Positions 1 to 8,866 of a stretch of DNA of 64,000 nucleotides are shown here, piece by piece. The stretch's first letter is position 1, and each line of letters opens with the position of its first letter. Under the pieces are notes generated by a model, which worked only from the letters and a program-made list of their open reading frames with translations, ran no database searches and had not been told where the DNA came from. This DNA is from Craspedostauros australis. Taxonomy: Eukaryota > Bacillariophyta > Bacillariophyceae > Mastogloiales > Achnanthaceae. Location: NCBI GenBank assembly GCA_026770025.1, contig JAMXDE010000048.1, forward strand, positions 372,001 to 436,000. Reading direction: 5' to 3'. Made by a program: the position numbers and the translations under genes.

Positions 1-822
1 GGAAGCGGCCTCATCCCCAACCCAGCACACACATCAGGCACTCGTTCGACCGCGCCGTCGCACACCAAGGACCCGGGTGTTACCATTGGATGGGTGCACG
101 AGCTGAAGCTCCGAAAGCTCCGCTATGCACGTTTCCATTTTGACCGTATCCAATGTTCTTTCTTGGCTGCAGAGGCACTGATGGAACGTCTCAACAGCCT
201 GTGGTCTCTCTTTGAAGAGGAGGTCCGTATCAAGGATTCACCGTTGGTGGACTTGCCTGACCCCCTTACCCGAGTGGAAAACGTCTGTGAGACCCTCGAA
301 GACATTGCCAACTACCCCGAAAGCACACTCAGGGCCACCGACATGCCGCTCTCGTACATCATCCGTTCGAACCCACTCAAGCTGGAAGACAGGGTGCCAG
401 CCATCAACACGCCATTTGGCGTACCCTCCATGAAAGGCAAGCTCGTCAACAGAGCCGCATTTACAGGCCTCAAGCATAAGGCAGACAATGCTACCATGTG
501 GCATGTCATCCGCCATGTCACTCATGGTGGACTGGCATGGAACTGAGTACAGAGCAGCAAGCAAACCAGAGATGGACGTTATATTTATCTCATCCTGCTT
601 GAGCACTATCGTGGTGACTCATATCAGGTCAGAACCAAGGCAGCAGCAACTAGCATCATCAACAACACCTTTTATGACGGCAAGTCACGCAACTTCGCCT
701 TTGAGACGTGCACCCAATGTCTGAACTCTGCCTTCGAAGATATGGCAGAATGCGGTGAACCACTCGTCGAGGACGCAAAGGTCCGCCATCTCATGCATGG
801 CATTCGTGTGCCACACTTGCAT
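1..822 (+). pseudogene. gag: Copia gag, 5' fragment
   Basis: The frame is open from the window edge. It reads through the conserved block HELKLRKLRYARFHFDR, a TGA at 544-546 that replaces an expected Trp in GLAWN(W)VQSSK, then a gag core containing SYQVRTKAAA and KVRHLMHGIRVPHLH. The core fits the gag (UBN2-type) domain of copia elements, which packages RNA in virus-like particles. The coding sequence is cut at 822 by a 0.8-kb insertion and resumes in the same frame at 1627. The C-terminal part continues after that insertion. Confidence 0.8.
813..822 (+). repeat. Left copy of 10-bp direct repeat (ACACTTGCAT)
   Basis: Identical to 1617-1626. Removing one copy plus the intervening 794 bp restores an uninterrupted gag frame (PHLH followed by NTCDAIML). 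It is therefore a target-site duplication or part of one. Confidence 0.85.
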
Positions 823-1616
823 GTCGAGATGTACATGTGAGTATATGTCGAGATGTACGTGTATATGTGCATCGTTCACCCGTTATTCTCTCATACGCAC
901 TTGGACGGTATAACTATACTCGTTTCGATAGTATGCTGTGATTCGTCAGAATTACAGTGGAAATGGAACACACGAAAATGAGCAGAATTTCTGGAGGAAA
1001 TTTGCAATCGACGATTTCTGAGAGAATTAGAAGATCGTCCGTCCATCCATCAATGGTACCAAGATAATCTCAAGGTATTTCCCAACTAAACCTCAGATGA
1101 CGATATCATCTGACAGGCTGCTGCATCACCAATGGAACATGACATCTGGAGAGCAGAAGGACGCCTACTGACGTCGACAGGATGTTATCATGTCACCACG
1201 TCGACATCTGTCTCCAAGTCAGAGCAGGAGGCGAAGATCCGATGACCAAAGGGCATCAAGATCATGGATACGGGAGACGAACTTCAAATGGTAAGTACTC
1301 ATGGAGTAGGAGCCAGTAGTGAATGAACGGAGTGTCGAATGCGGAGTAAGCATCGAACACGGAGTATCGTGTAGCACGAAGTACACGATGCTGAGACAGA
1401 GAGAGAGAATACAGAGAGGAGCAAGAGAGCATCTCGCGTACCGACTCATAGTCGGAGACCGAATCTACGAAACAGATTGAAGTGCCGAGAGCATCGGGCA
1501 AGAGAACGGGCGTACACCGAGAGGATCGGAGTAGCCAAGTAATGAAATAGCAAACGAACGACTATCAACCAACACCATCTTCCACGATCGTAGGTTACCG
1601 TGAGCGGAACTTGCCA
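823..1616. mobile_element. 0.8-kb non-coding insertion in copia gag (probable solo LTR)
   Basis: This block has no credible coding sequence and lies between two ACACTTGCAT copies. If the edges are shifted slightly it reads TGTCGAGATG (from 822) to CCAACA (to 1619), the TG...CA ends expected of an LTR, with a 6-bp CTTGCA duplication. Alternatively it is a non-autonomous DNA element with a 10-bp duplication. It starts with a near-tandem repeat of TGTCGAGATGTAC (822 and 847 region). I see no long inverted repeat at its ends, which favours the LTR reading. Confidence 0.65.
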
Positions 1617-1626
1617 ACACTTGCAT
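1617..1626 (+). repeat. Right copy of 10-bp direct repeat (ACACTTGCAT)
   Basis: Identical to 813-822. See the insertion at 823-1616. Confidence 0.85.
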
Positions 1627-2463
1627 AACACATGTGACGCCATCATGTTGAACGAAAGCATCCGTTCCAGCTTCCCTGCCACTATGAATGCACTCAGCGA
1701 AGTGATCGACCGCAAACAGGCAGTAACACCAACATGCCACATCTCGTCCATGGGATGAAACAATGGCAGTCGTACCAACAACAACCACAACAACAAACCC
1801 GGGCGCGGAGGACAAGGTCGAACCAAGCAGTACAACCCCAACATGGTCATCACTGATCGTAATTTCCTCCCAGAAGAGTGGGCAGTCATGTCATCCGCCC
1901 AAAAGGCATGCGCTTTAGAGTTTCGTAACGCACGCGATAAGCATCGTGGTGTGATGTCTGTTGGCCAAGGCAGCCCGTCCAAACGCTCACGAGAGGATAC
2001 GGATGGTTACTATGGACCTCCAACCCCGTCTGGCCAGAACAGCAGTGCTGGCACGGACCGTCCTGCTGGTGTGGGTGCCATGATGTCCTGTCGCAACCAA
2101 CACAATCGCTCCTGATCACGGCATGGTGGGAACCGGCAGATTACATCTGTCCGTCACTCTCCGCCATCTGACACACCGCGAGCGGAGCTCAACTTGCATG
2201 CTGATACATGTTGCTTTGGTGACACGGCGTATATTGTGCATACCACAAATCAGACTGTGACTGCAACCCCATTCATTGACTCACTTGGGAGCATCAATAA
2301 CGTGCCCATCGTCACAGCAGCGATAGCATATGATGATCCCATTACCTACCAAACCTTTGTTCTCTTCTTTCCGCAATCGATCTACTTTCCTCGTCTTGAG
2401 CATCCGCTCTTGTGCCCGAATCAGATGCGAGCTGCTGGTGTTGTTATTAATGATGTTCCATTA
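1627..2463 (+). pseudogene. Copia gag 3' part and protease region, fragment
   Basis: Gag resumes in frame with NTCDAIMLNESIRSSFPATM, has a stop at 1756-1758, passes an Asn/Gly/Arg-rich linker and the block ITDRNFLPEEWAVMS, has a second stop at 2113-2115, then enters the protease region. That region contains HADTCCFG (an aspartic-protease-like D-T context) and the conserved LCPNQMRAAGVVINDVPL. The sequence is interrupted at NDVPL by the LINE and continues at 10924. The two internal TGA codons mark it as non-functional. Confidence 0.8.
2449..2463 (+). repeat. LINE target-site duplication, 5' copy
   Basis: AATGATGTTCCATTA is identical to 10924-10938; one further T on the left also matches. It lies in copia codons for NDVPL. 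This is the product of target-primed reverse transcription. Confidence 0.95.
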
Positions 2464-2562
2464 TAGTCCGCGTGACCCTTCCACCGAGAAGACGTATGTA
2501 GGACCAGTACTGAAAAAACAACGTAGAACGTGTACAAACCCTACCAGGAAAAAATCCAGACA

Positions 2563-4896
2563 ATGGCGCGCACCGACGCACCGAACGGCAATGGCAAAGC
2601 CACTACAAAGCCCCCCCGTGGGCAACCAAGGACACCGGGACGATCAGGAAGAGGAGGCCGACACAATGGTGGTGACGGCGATTCCGGGCGTGGCGGAGGT
2701 GGTCGGAAACAGGCCAGAGAAGGAGCAAGGAAAAAACAGACGAAAAACGACACCAAGCAGGGAGGCACCCGATGGATCTGGAGTCATGACCATGAGAAAT
2801 CCTGGGGAGACATTCTCCTCGAACGGAATCTTTTGACCCGAAACGCGGAACCCTTCACAGCCGCCACAGGGGCGGAGGGAGCGCTCGATGAAACAGTCGC
2901 ACACCTGAAAACGATGGCGGCCAACAGCACCGACGGCGCAACACTGGAGGAATGGTTGGATGCGTTTCAAAAGGCATACGACAACAAGCTTCAGCCTGAC
3001 AGGAACATCAACATGGTTGAACTCATGGTTCGGCTGCTGGCAACAGCCAACATCTTTCCAAGTCTGTGGAATGCGGGTACCATCAAGGCCACACACGAGA
3101 CCTCTGCATGGGTTGCAGCGAGAATCGTTTTCATGCGAGCCAAAGGCATCGAGTTCGAAGACGAAGACGAGTCCACAACATCGCCAAACCCGAAGAAGAA
3201 GAAAAAGCAGCGCAAACCAAAGCGGAAAGTGGTGGCATACCCAAGACGGGCAGCGAGACCAGCGGAACTGATCAGTGTTAACGACGTGCTGAGCGAATTC
3301 TCCAAGACCTTCTTCGACGTCCGCCTCCCCATGGCACGCGAGTCCAACGACCCCATCATCAACCAAGTCATCGCAAGCCTTAACGAGGTCCGCGCATTCA
3401 TCTTCAGGGCGGACTCCAAGGCTCAGATCATTGCTTGGAGGAAGAGCAAGGAGGTACGACCTTGGACGGCAGCCGACGTCCCGTGGACATCACGAGAAAC
3501 GATCAAACAGTTCGTGGACAGCCTATTCGCCCGTACTGGTTTCAACACGTACACCCGGATCTGGGTCGCACACAAGGCCGACGTCGACGTTTTTGAAGAC
3601 GACGGAACCCTACGAGCGGTGGCGATCTCCTTTACCAAGTCCGAGATCCAAGAGCACAGCATCGTGACGGCAGGTTGGCTGTTTGGGAGTCACAGCACTA
3701 CCAACAACAACGACCTGGCTGAGGTGATCAACGAAAGCGAGATAGTCAAGGGCAGCTTCGCCGTCCAATTGCGCATGCGTGAAATCCAGCTGGTCAGCAA
3801 GAGAAACAGGCCAAAAGACACAAGCGACTTCCGCAACCGGCCCAGGGCCACTCACGTGATGAGCGGGTCCTCCAAAACGCAACTCTGCAGAGTGGCAATG
3901 AAGGAACTCTTCAACAATCGGGCCGACACTGTCCGACTGCTGGGTAAGCAAATGAGGTTCATGCCCGACTCACTGGACGCGAGATTTGAACACCCTCCAT
4001 CCGAGCTTACAAGTCTAAGCAAGATGGCGTCTCACCAGCGCGACTTTGAGAAGTCCATGAAAGTGCAAGGTGCGCATTCGATCGTGCAACTGGATGTGGA
4101 GATACCCATCTGGAAGCTCACACTACGGGAGGTGGTGATGAACTTGCGATCCTTCGAGGATCCCGAATACTCCCTGTTCGTCTCCGTGGACACTGACAGA
4201 AACGATTGGACCCAGACCTTCTTCGTGTTCCATCCGAAGAGAAGGATCGAAGCCCACGAGTTGATCTCCAAGCTCCCATTCTTCTGCTACAAGAAACTGG
4301 ACTACAGGTGTCAAGGGTGGTTCACCCCACACGCTTGGGCCCAGAATGAGCATTATGACGTGGACTGGGAGTCAGGACTCGTGCTCAGCAAAGAGGAACA
4401 GGAGATGGGACAGATGGTCCAGGCAGGCCCAAGATTCCTAAACTTGGACGAGCACGAAGGCGCAGGTATGGCACCTGCAGACATGGGATGGGAGGGCTAC
4501 GTGGACGAAAATGGTAACATGAAACCGGTTCCCCTCTTACACTTCGAAGTCGAGCTAAACAACAATCCAAAGATGCAGAACGGGGACAACTACACTGTCG
4601 GCACGTTCGCTACCGCATCACCAGCACAACAGGCAAGCCATGTGGCACAGGCCATCTCTACCGCGGCCACCAGCAAGGCCAGCAACCCAAGCGCGTTCGC
4701 AGCAGACTCAGGAGCTAAGGCCGACTTCGACGTCGACCACCCAAAAACGATCGCGGAAGAGAGTGAAGAAGAGGAGGACGAAGGGACTTCGGACGAAGAC
4801 GAATCAAGCCAAGAGTCGGATGACCAGGCAAACGACAACATGGACACAAGCTCCGACAAATCAGGAGGCGGCGAACCGGCCGCAGTGGCAGTGTAA
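2563..4896 (+). CDS. LINE ORF1 protein (RNA-binding/chaperone role presumed)
   Basis: The first ATG of the frame gives 777 residues. Residues 1-70 are rich in Arg, Gly and Lys with RG/GRGG runs, fitting nucleic-acid binding. A Lys-rich patch (PKKKKKQRKPKRK) lies near residue 210. The last 60 residues are strongly acidic (ESEEEEDEG, DEDESSQESDD) and end in a Ser/Gly tail. I recognise no standard ORF1 fold (RRM, CCHC or L1-type coiled coil). By position it is ORF1, whose product normally coats LINE RNA. The frame is uninterrupted. The spacer to ORF2 is 397 nt and has no ORF. Confidence 0.75.
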   Translation: MARTDAPNGNGKATTKPPRGQPRTPGRSGRGGRHNGGDGDSGRGGGGRKQAREGARKKQTKNDTKQGGTRWIWSHDHEKSWGDILLERNLLTRNAEPFTAATGAEGALDETVAHLKTMAANSTDGATLEEWLDAFQKAYDNKLQPDRNINMVELMVRLLATANIFPSLWNAGTIKATHETSAWVAARIVFMRAKGIEFEDEDESTTSPNPKKKKKQRKPKRKVVAYPRRAARPAELISVNDVLSEFSKTFFDVRLPMARESNDPIINQVIASLNEVRAFIFRADSKAQIIAWRKSKEVRPWTAADVPWTSRETIKQFVDSLFARTGFNTYTRIWVAHKADVDVFEDDGTLRAVAISFTKSEIQEHSIVTAGWLFGSHSTTNNNDLAEVINESEIVKGSFAVQLRMREIQLVSKRNRPKDTSDFRNRPRATHVMSGSSKTQLCRVAMKELFNNRADTVRLLGKQMRFMPDSLDARFEHPPSELTSLSKMASHQRDFEKSMKVQGAHSIVQLDVEIPIWKLTLREVVMNLRSFEDPEYSLFVSVDTDRNDWTQTFFVFHPKRRIEAHELISKLPFFCYKKLDYRCQGWFTPHAWAQNEHYDVDWESGLVLSKEEQEMGQMVQAGPRFLNLDEHEGAGMAPADMGWEGYVDENGNMKPVPLLHFEVELNNNPKMQNGDNYTVGTFATASPAQQASHVAQAISTAATSKASNPSAFAADSGAKADFDVDHPKTIAEESEEEEDEGTSDEDESSQESDDQANDNMDTSSDKSGGGEPAAVAV

Positions 4897-5293
4897 ACGG
4901 GCGAAGCTGCCGGACGAATAGCAATTTGGAAAACAATCAGCTACTCTCACGACTCCAGGCAGGACAACCGGATTCACCAAAGAGGCGACACCAAGGAGCA
5001 CCTCTTGCCAACCCAAGCAGCCAAGATCTGCGTCAACAACCAATTCACCAATCACACCGGACAGCCGGATTAACACAACAAAAAAAAAAGGATCGAAGGA
5101 CGAGGCAACTAACAACAACCAAAGAAACGACTGTATCAGCCAAATAATATCAGAGATAACAATAACAAATACAGCAGGACAACAACGACGAAACAACAGA
5201 CAAAGAACAACTACAACAACAGACAAAGAAACACCGAAACCAACCCACGGCGAAACCATTGACGCCTCTATAGTACCCCGTTACTACAGAGAC

Positions 5294-8200
5294 ATGGAAA
5301 CGTCGACGATGCCCCTCCGAGGGCACACGCATACCAACAGTATGAACCCAACCATGGCCGGGGAAGCGGTCAACAACGAAGAGTCGAGTAGGCTAAACGA
5401 TGCTCGCGGGGACGAGATGGACATCAAGACGGACAAGGAGATCCGAATCGTGTTCCAGAACGTGGCCCAGATACCCCTGTGTGCGTATCAACACAAGAAC
5501 GAAGAAATCATGACCTTCATACGAAGCTCTCAACTGGACGTACTCGCCATGGCGGAGACCAATCTGCGATGGAGTTACGTGAGACCGCATGACCAATGGG
5601 AAGAACGAGTGAGAGGCAAGATCAAGCGCTCGAAGCACGTTTTCTCCTACAACTGTCACGAGCCAGGACGGGAGCCGCGAATATACGGAGGCACAGGAAT
5701 CGTGCTCACCGAGCAGATGGCAGCACGATCCTTCAGCCACGGCATCGATGACAGCGGAATGGGGAGATGGTCTTGGTCCAAAATCGAGGGCAAGCGACGT
5801 AATATCGTGCATGTGGTGGCGGCATACCGGCCGTGTAAATCCACCTCTGGTGAAACCACAGTGTGGAACCAGCAAGTACGAGCGTTGCACTCGCAAGGGC
5901 GGACCGATGACCCGCATGAAGCTTGGATCAAGGACCTCCAAGAACTGGTACGCCAATGGAGGGAGGCCGGAGAGACAATCGTCATCGGAGTGGATCTCAA
6001 CGAGGATACAGACCACGGCAGAACAGCACAGGCGCTGTACGCAGTGGGTTTGAAGAATGCGATATCCGACCGCACCGGAGCCGAGTCGAGGTGCTCCACC
6101 CAACAGCGAAATCAAACTGACACCCCCATTGACGCGATCTACGTGTCCGATGGCATCGAAGTGGTACGAGCTGGACTCACGGCGTTTGGAGCGGCTATCC
6201 CGTCAGACCACAGAGCGGTCTGGGTGGATCTGAACCTCAATCAAACACTGGGTGTAGGAGCACAGCGAGTCAAGTCCGCGCAGCCCAGACGTCTGGTCTT
6301 AAGCAACCCGAAGGTGGTTCAAAGGTACAATGACATGATCCTGGAGGAGTACGGCAAGCACCGTGTGCATCAACGAGCCATGAGGCTTTTCCAAGCGGTC
6401 AAAGCGCAAGGATGGGTTATCAACGCGTCACAGAGGACTGCCTACGACGGGCTGCACAAGCAGATCCACCAGATTCGAAGGTTTGCTGAAAAGAGAAGCA
6501 GGAAGCTGGCTATGGGTGAGGTCGCGTGGTCTCCGGAGCTGCAACAAGCGAGAGCACAGATCAACTACTGGAGCATCGAAGTGAAGTACTGGAACGGAGT
6601 GAAGATCAGCTCGTCCCTCAGACGGCGACTTCGTACCCAGGCAGGACAGGAAGCCGCTATATCGCTGGCCGCAGCGGAGGCGCGGAAGTCGGAGGCATAC
6701 GCATCATACTATCAAGCGAAGAAGGACCATCAGCAAGCCAGGCAGCAGTACTTAGTAGAGCTGGCGAGGCAACGCCATGACGCCCAGGACCAAGAATACG
6801 AGACGGCTATCAAGACCCTGCTGAACAGGGAGCGGCAGCGCGAACAAGCTGGACGACTCCGAGCTGTATTCGGGCGAGGCAAATCCATGACAACCAAAGT
6901 GCTCTTCACCGACAGTGAAGGCAGAGTACAGGAATGCACAGAGCAACCGGACATTGTGGATGCATGCGTGATCGAGAACAAACGACGATTCTCTCAGGCA
7001 GAATCTACCCCATGCATGACAGGCCAAGGTCGGAGAACAATGGACAAGATCTGGAACCCAGCCACTGCCCCCGAGTTACTTCGAGGGGACATCCTGGCCC
7101 AGGACTTCCAACACCCGCTGTGGAGGCACCTCATGCAATCGCTGGAACCCGTGACGAGACAAGAAGACGAGCTCACAGTGGACGAGCACGTGAAAGCGTG
7201 GAAGAAACAAACGGAGTTGACCAACTCGGAGCCAAGTGGGCCGCACTTCGGTCACTACAAGGCAGCATCATTTGATCCGACGTTGGCGGAGGTGGATATG
7301 GCCATGCGAGAGCTTCCGTACCAGACGGGTCACTCGCCGAAAGAATGGCAACGTATCACCGATGTGGAAATCCTGAAAAAAGCACAAGTCTTCAACATCG
7401 AAAAAATGAGGACAATCCAACTGATGGACTCGCAATTCAACCTCAACAACAAGCGTCTGGGCCGACAGATGATGGCAACGGCGGAAGCAAACCACTGGCT
7501 ATCGGAATACCAGTTCGGGAGCCGGAAGCGCCGTTCAGCGATCAGTGCGGCACTCAACAAACGAGTGAGCATTGATATCGGACATCAGCAGAAGACCCCG
7601 ATTTGGTTTTGCTCAAACGATGCCAAGTCATGCTACGACCGTATAGTCCCAAACTTCGCGGCAACGGTGATGATGGCGGCGGGAGCCAATCCGGCCGCTA
7701 CCAGGTGCATGTTTCGAACACTTCGTGACGCCCAGCACCACATCAGCACCGCGTTCGGCGTATCAGCTCGGTCGTACAAGAGTGGACCGGACTGTGCCAT
7801 GCACGGCATCGGCCAGGGCAACGGAGCGGGGCCTGCAATTTGGGCAGTGATTAGCTCCGTGATGTTCAAAGCCATGGAGCGGCTCGGCCACAAGCAAGTT
7901 GTGAGGTTCCCCCACGGCCCGGGCGAATTCGGTCTTCTCGGATCCGCTTTCGTGGACGACACTGACCTGATCATGCTGGGCAACCAGGAGGGACGAGGTG
8001 AGGGAACCTTCTCTCAAATGGTGCAGGACTGGAGTGGACTGCTGCAGGTCACGGGGGGAGCGATCGTCCCGGCCAAGTCGGCGTGGTGGTCAATGCATCC
8101 GCGTTTCGTGGACGGTTCGTGGGAGTGGCGAGATGGAGAATCGGGCATGGAAGTAGTCATCGTTGACGGTGACGGAACCCAGCAGGCGATCCCATTCAAC

Positions 8201-8857
8201 TCCAGGGACCAGCCCCTGTTCACATTGGGGGTCTTTCTTGCCTTTGACGGCAACGAGGACGCGCAAGTGCAGGCACTTCGCAAGAAGTCGGAGGATTTCG
8301 CAGGGAAGATGAGAAACTCACAACTCTCTCCAGCAGATGCAAAATCGGCATTGTCCCTGAGATTCATCAAGTCGGTGGAGTACGTTATGGGAGTCTCCCA
8401 GCTGACTGCAGTGCAGTGGCGACGAGTCATGGCGCCAGCGCTTCTCGCAGCGCTGCCAAAGATGGGGTGTTCAAGAACGTTTCCTCGAGACCTAGTGTAC
8501 GCCCCGATATCCCTGGGCGGCCTTGGAATCCCGAACCCGGTGCACCGCCAACTGATACAGCAGATTCAGCTGGCTTTCGACGAAGTGCATGGCAAGACCT
8601 CTACTGGCCGCATGCTGGAGTGTTCCATTCAAGCGGTGAAAGCAGAACTCGGCGTTGGGGGATCCCTATTCTCCTACCCTTATGAGCGACTGCATCAGTG
8701 CGTCACCCCGTGTTGGGTGAAAGGATTATGGCGACAGCTAGTTGATACGGGCGCTACCATCATCGAGACCACACCGTCCATCCAACTGCAACGTGAAGGT
8801 GATTGCTTTCTCGTGCAAATGTGGCTCGACGCCGGAATCAAGGGCGCCGAGCTGTAA
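5294..8857 (+). CDS. LINE ORF2, N-terminal part: APE endonuclease and reverse transcriptase
   Basis: 1187 residues from ATG 5294. The endonuclease spans roughly residues 50-315, with catalytic-site motifs AETN (Glu88), VDLNED (Asp234, Asn236) and SDHR (Asp305, His306). A Lys/Arg/Gln-rich linker follows. The reverse transcriptase has VEILKKAQVFNIEKMRTIQL, NDAKSCYDR (Asp776), HGIGQGNGAGPAIWA and FVDDTD (Asp888, Asp889), which are palm motifs A, B and C, followed by a thumb with PISLGGLGIPN. The enzyme nicks the target and primes cDNA from the free 3' end. The frame stops at TAA 8855-8857 and then continues in the same frame with the RNase H part. Confidence 0.92.
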   Translation: METSTMPLRGHTHTNSMNPTMAGEAVNNEESSRLNDARGDEMDIKTDKEIRIVFQNVAQIPLCAYQHKNEEIMTFIRSSQLDVLAMAETNLRWSYVRPHDQWEERVRGKIKRSKHVFSYNCHEPGREPRIYGGTGIVLTEQMAARSFSHGIDDSGMGRWSWSKIEGKRRNIVHVVAAYRPCKSTSGETTVWNQQVRALHSQGRTDDPHEAWIKDLQELVRQWREAGETIVIGVDLNEDTDHGRTAQALYAVGLKNAISDRTGAESRCSTQQRNQTDTPIDAIYVSDGIEVVRAGLTAFGAAIPSDHRAVWVDLNLNQTLGVGAQRVKSAQPRRLVLSNPKVVQRYNDMILEEYGKHRVHQRAMRLFQAVKAQGWVINASQRTAYDGLHKQIHQIRRFAEKRSRKLAMGEVAWSPELQQARAQINYWSIEVKYWNGVKISSSLRRRLRTQAGQEAAISLAAAEARKSEAYASYYQAKKDHQQARQQYLVELARQRHDAQDQEYETAIKTLLNRERQREQAGRLRAVFGRGKSMTTKVLFTDSEGRVQECTEQPDIVDACVIENKRRFSQAESTPCMTGQGRRTMDKIWNPATAPELLRGDILAQDFQHPLWRHLMQSLEPVTRQEDELTVDEHVKAWKKQTELTNSEPSGPHFGHYKAASFDPTLAEVDMAMRELPYQTGHSPKEWQRITDVEILKKAQVFNIEKMRTIQLMDSQFNLNNKRLGRQMMATAEANHWLSEYQFGSRKRRSAISAALNKRVSIDIGHQQKTPIWFCSNDAKSCYDRIVPNFAATVMMAAGANPAATRCMFRTLRDAQHHISTAFGVSARSYKSGPDCAMHGIGQGNGAGPAIWAVISSVMFKAMERLGHKQVVRFPHGPGEFGLLGSAFVDDTDLIMLGNQEGRGEGTFSQMVQDWSGLLQVTGGAIVPAKSAWWSMHPRFVDGSWEWRDGESGMEVVIVDGDGTQQAIPFNSRDQPLFTLGVFLAFDGNEDAQVQALRKKSEDFAGKMRNSQLSPADAKSALSLRFIKSVEYVMGVSQLTAVQWRRVMAPALLAALPKMGCSRTFPRDLVYAPISLGGLGIPNPVHRQLIQQIQLAFDEVHGKTSTGRMLECSIQAVKAELGVGGSLFSYPYERLHQCVTPCWVKGLWRQLVDTGATIIETTPSIQLQREGDCFLVQMWLDAGIKGAEL

Positions 8858-8866
8858 CACCTGAAC

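Noticed and set aside
8855..8857. TAA read as a sense codon (reassigned genetic code)
   Set aside because: Other genes here end with TAA (LINE ORF1, transposase) and no TAA interrupts confident host genes, so the code appears standard.
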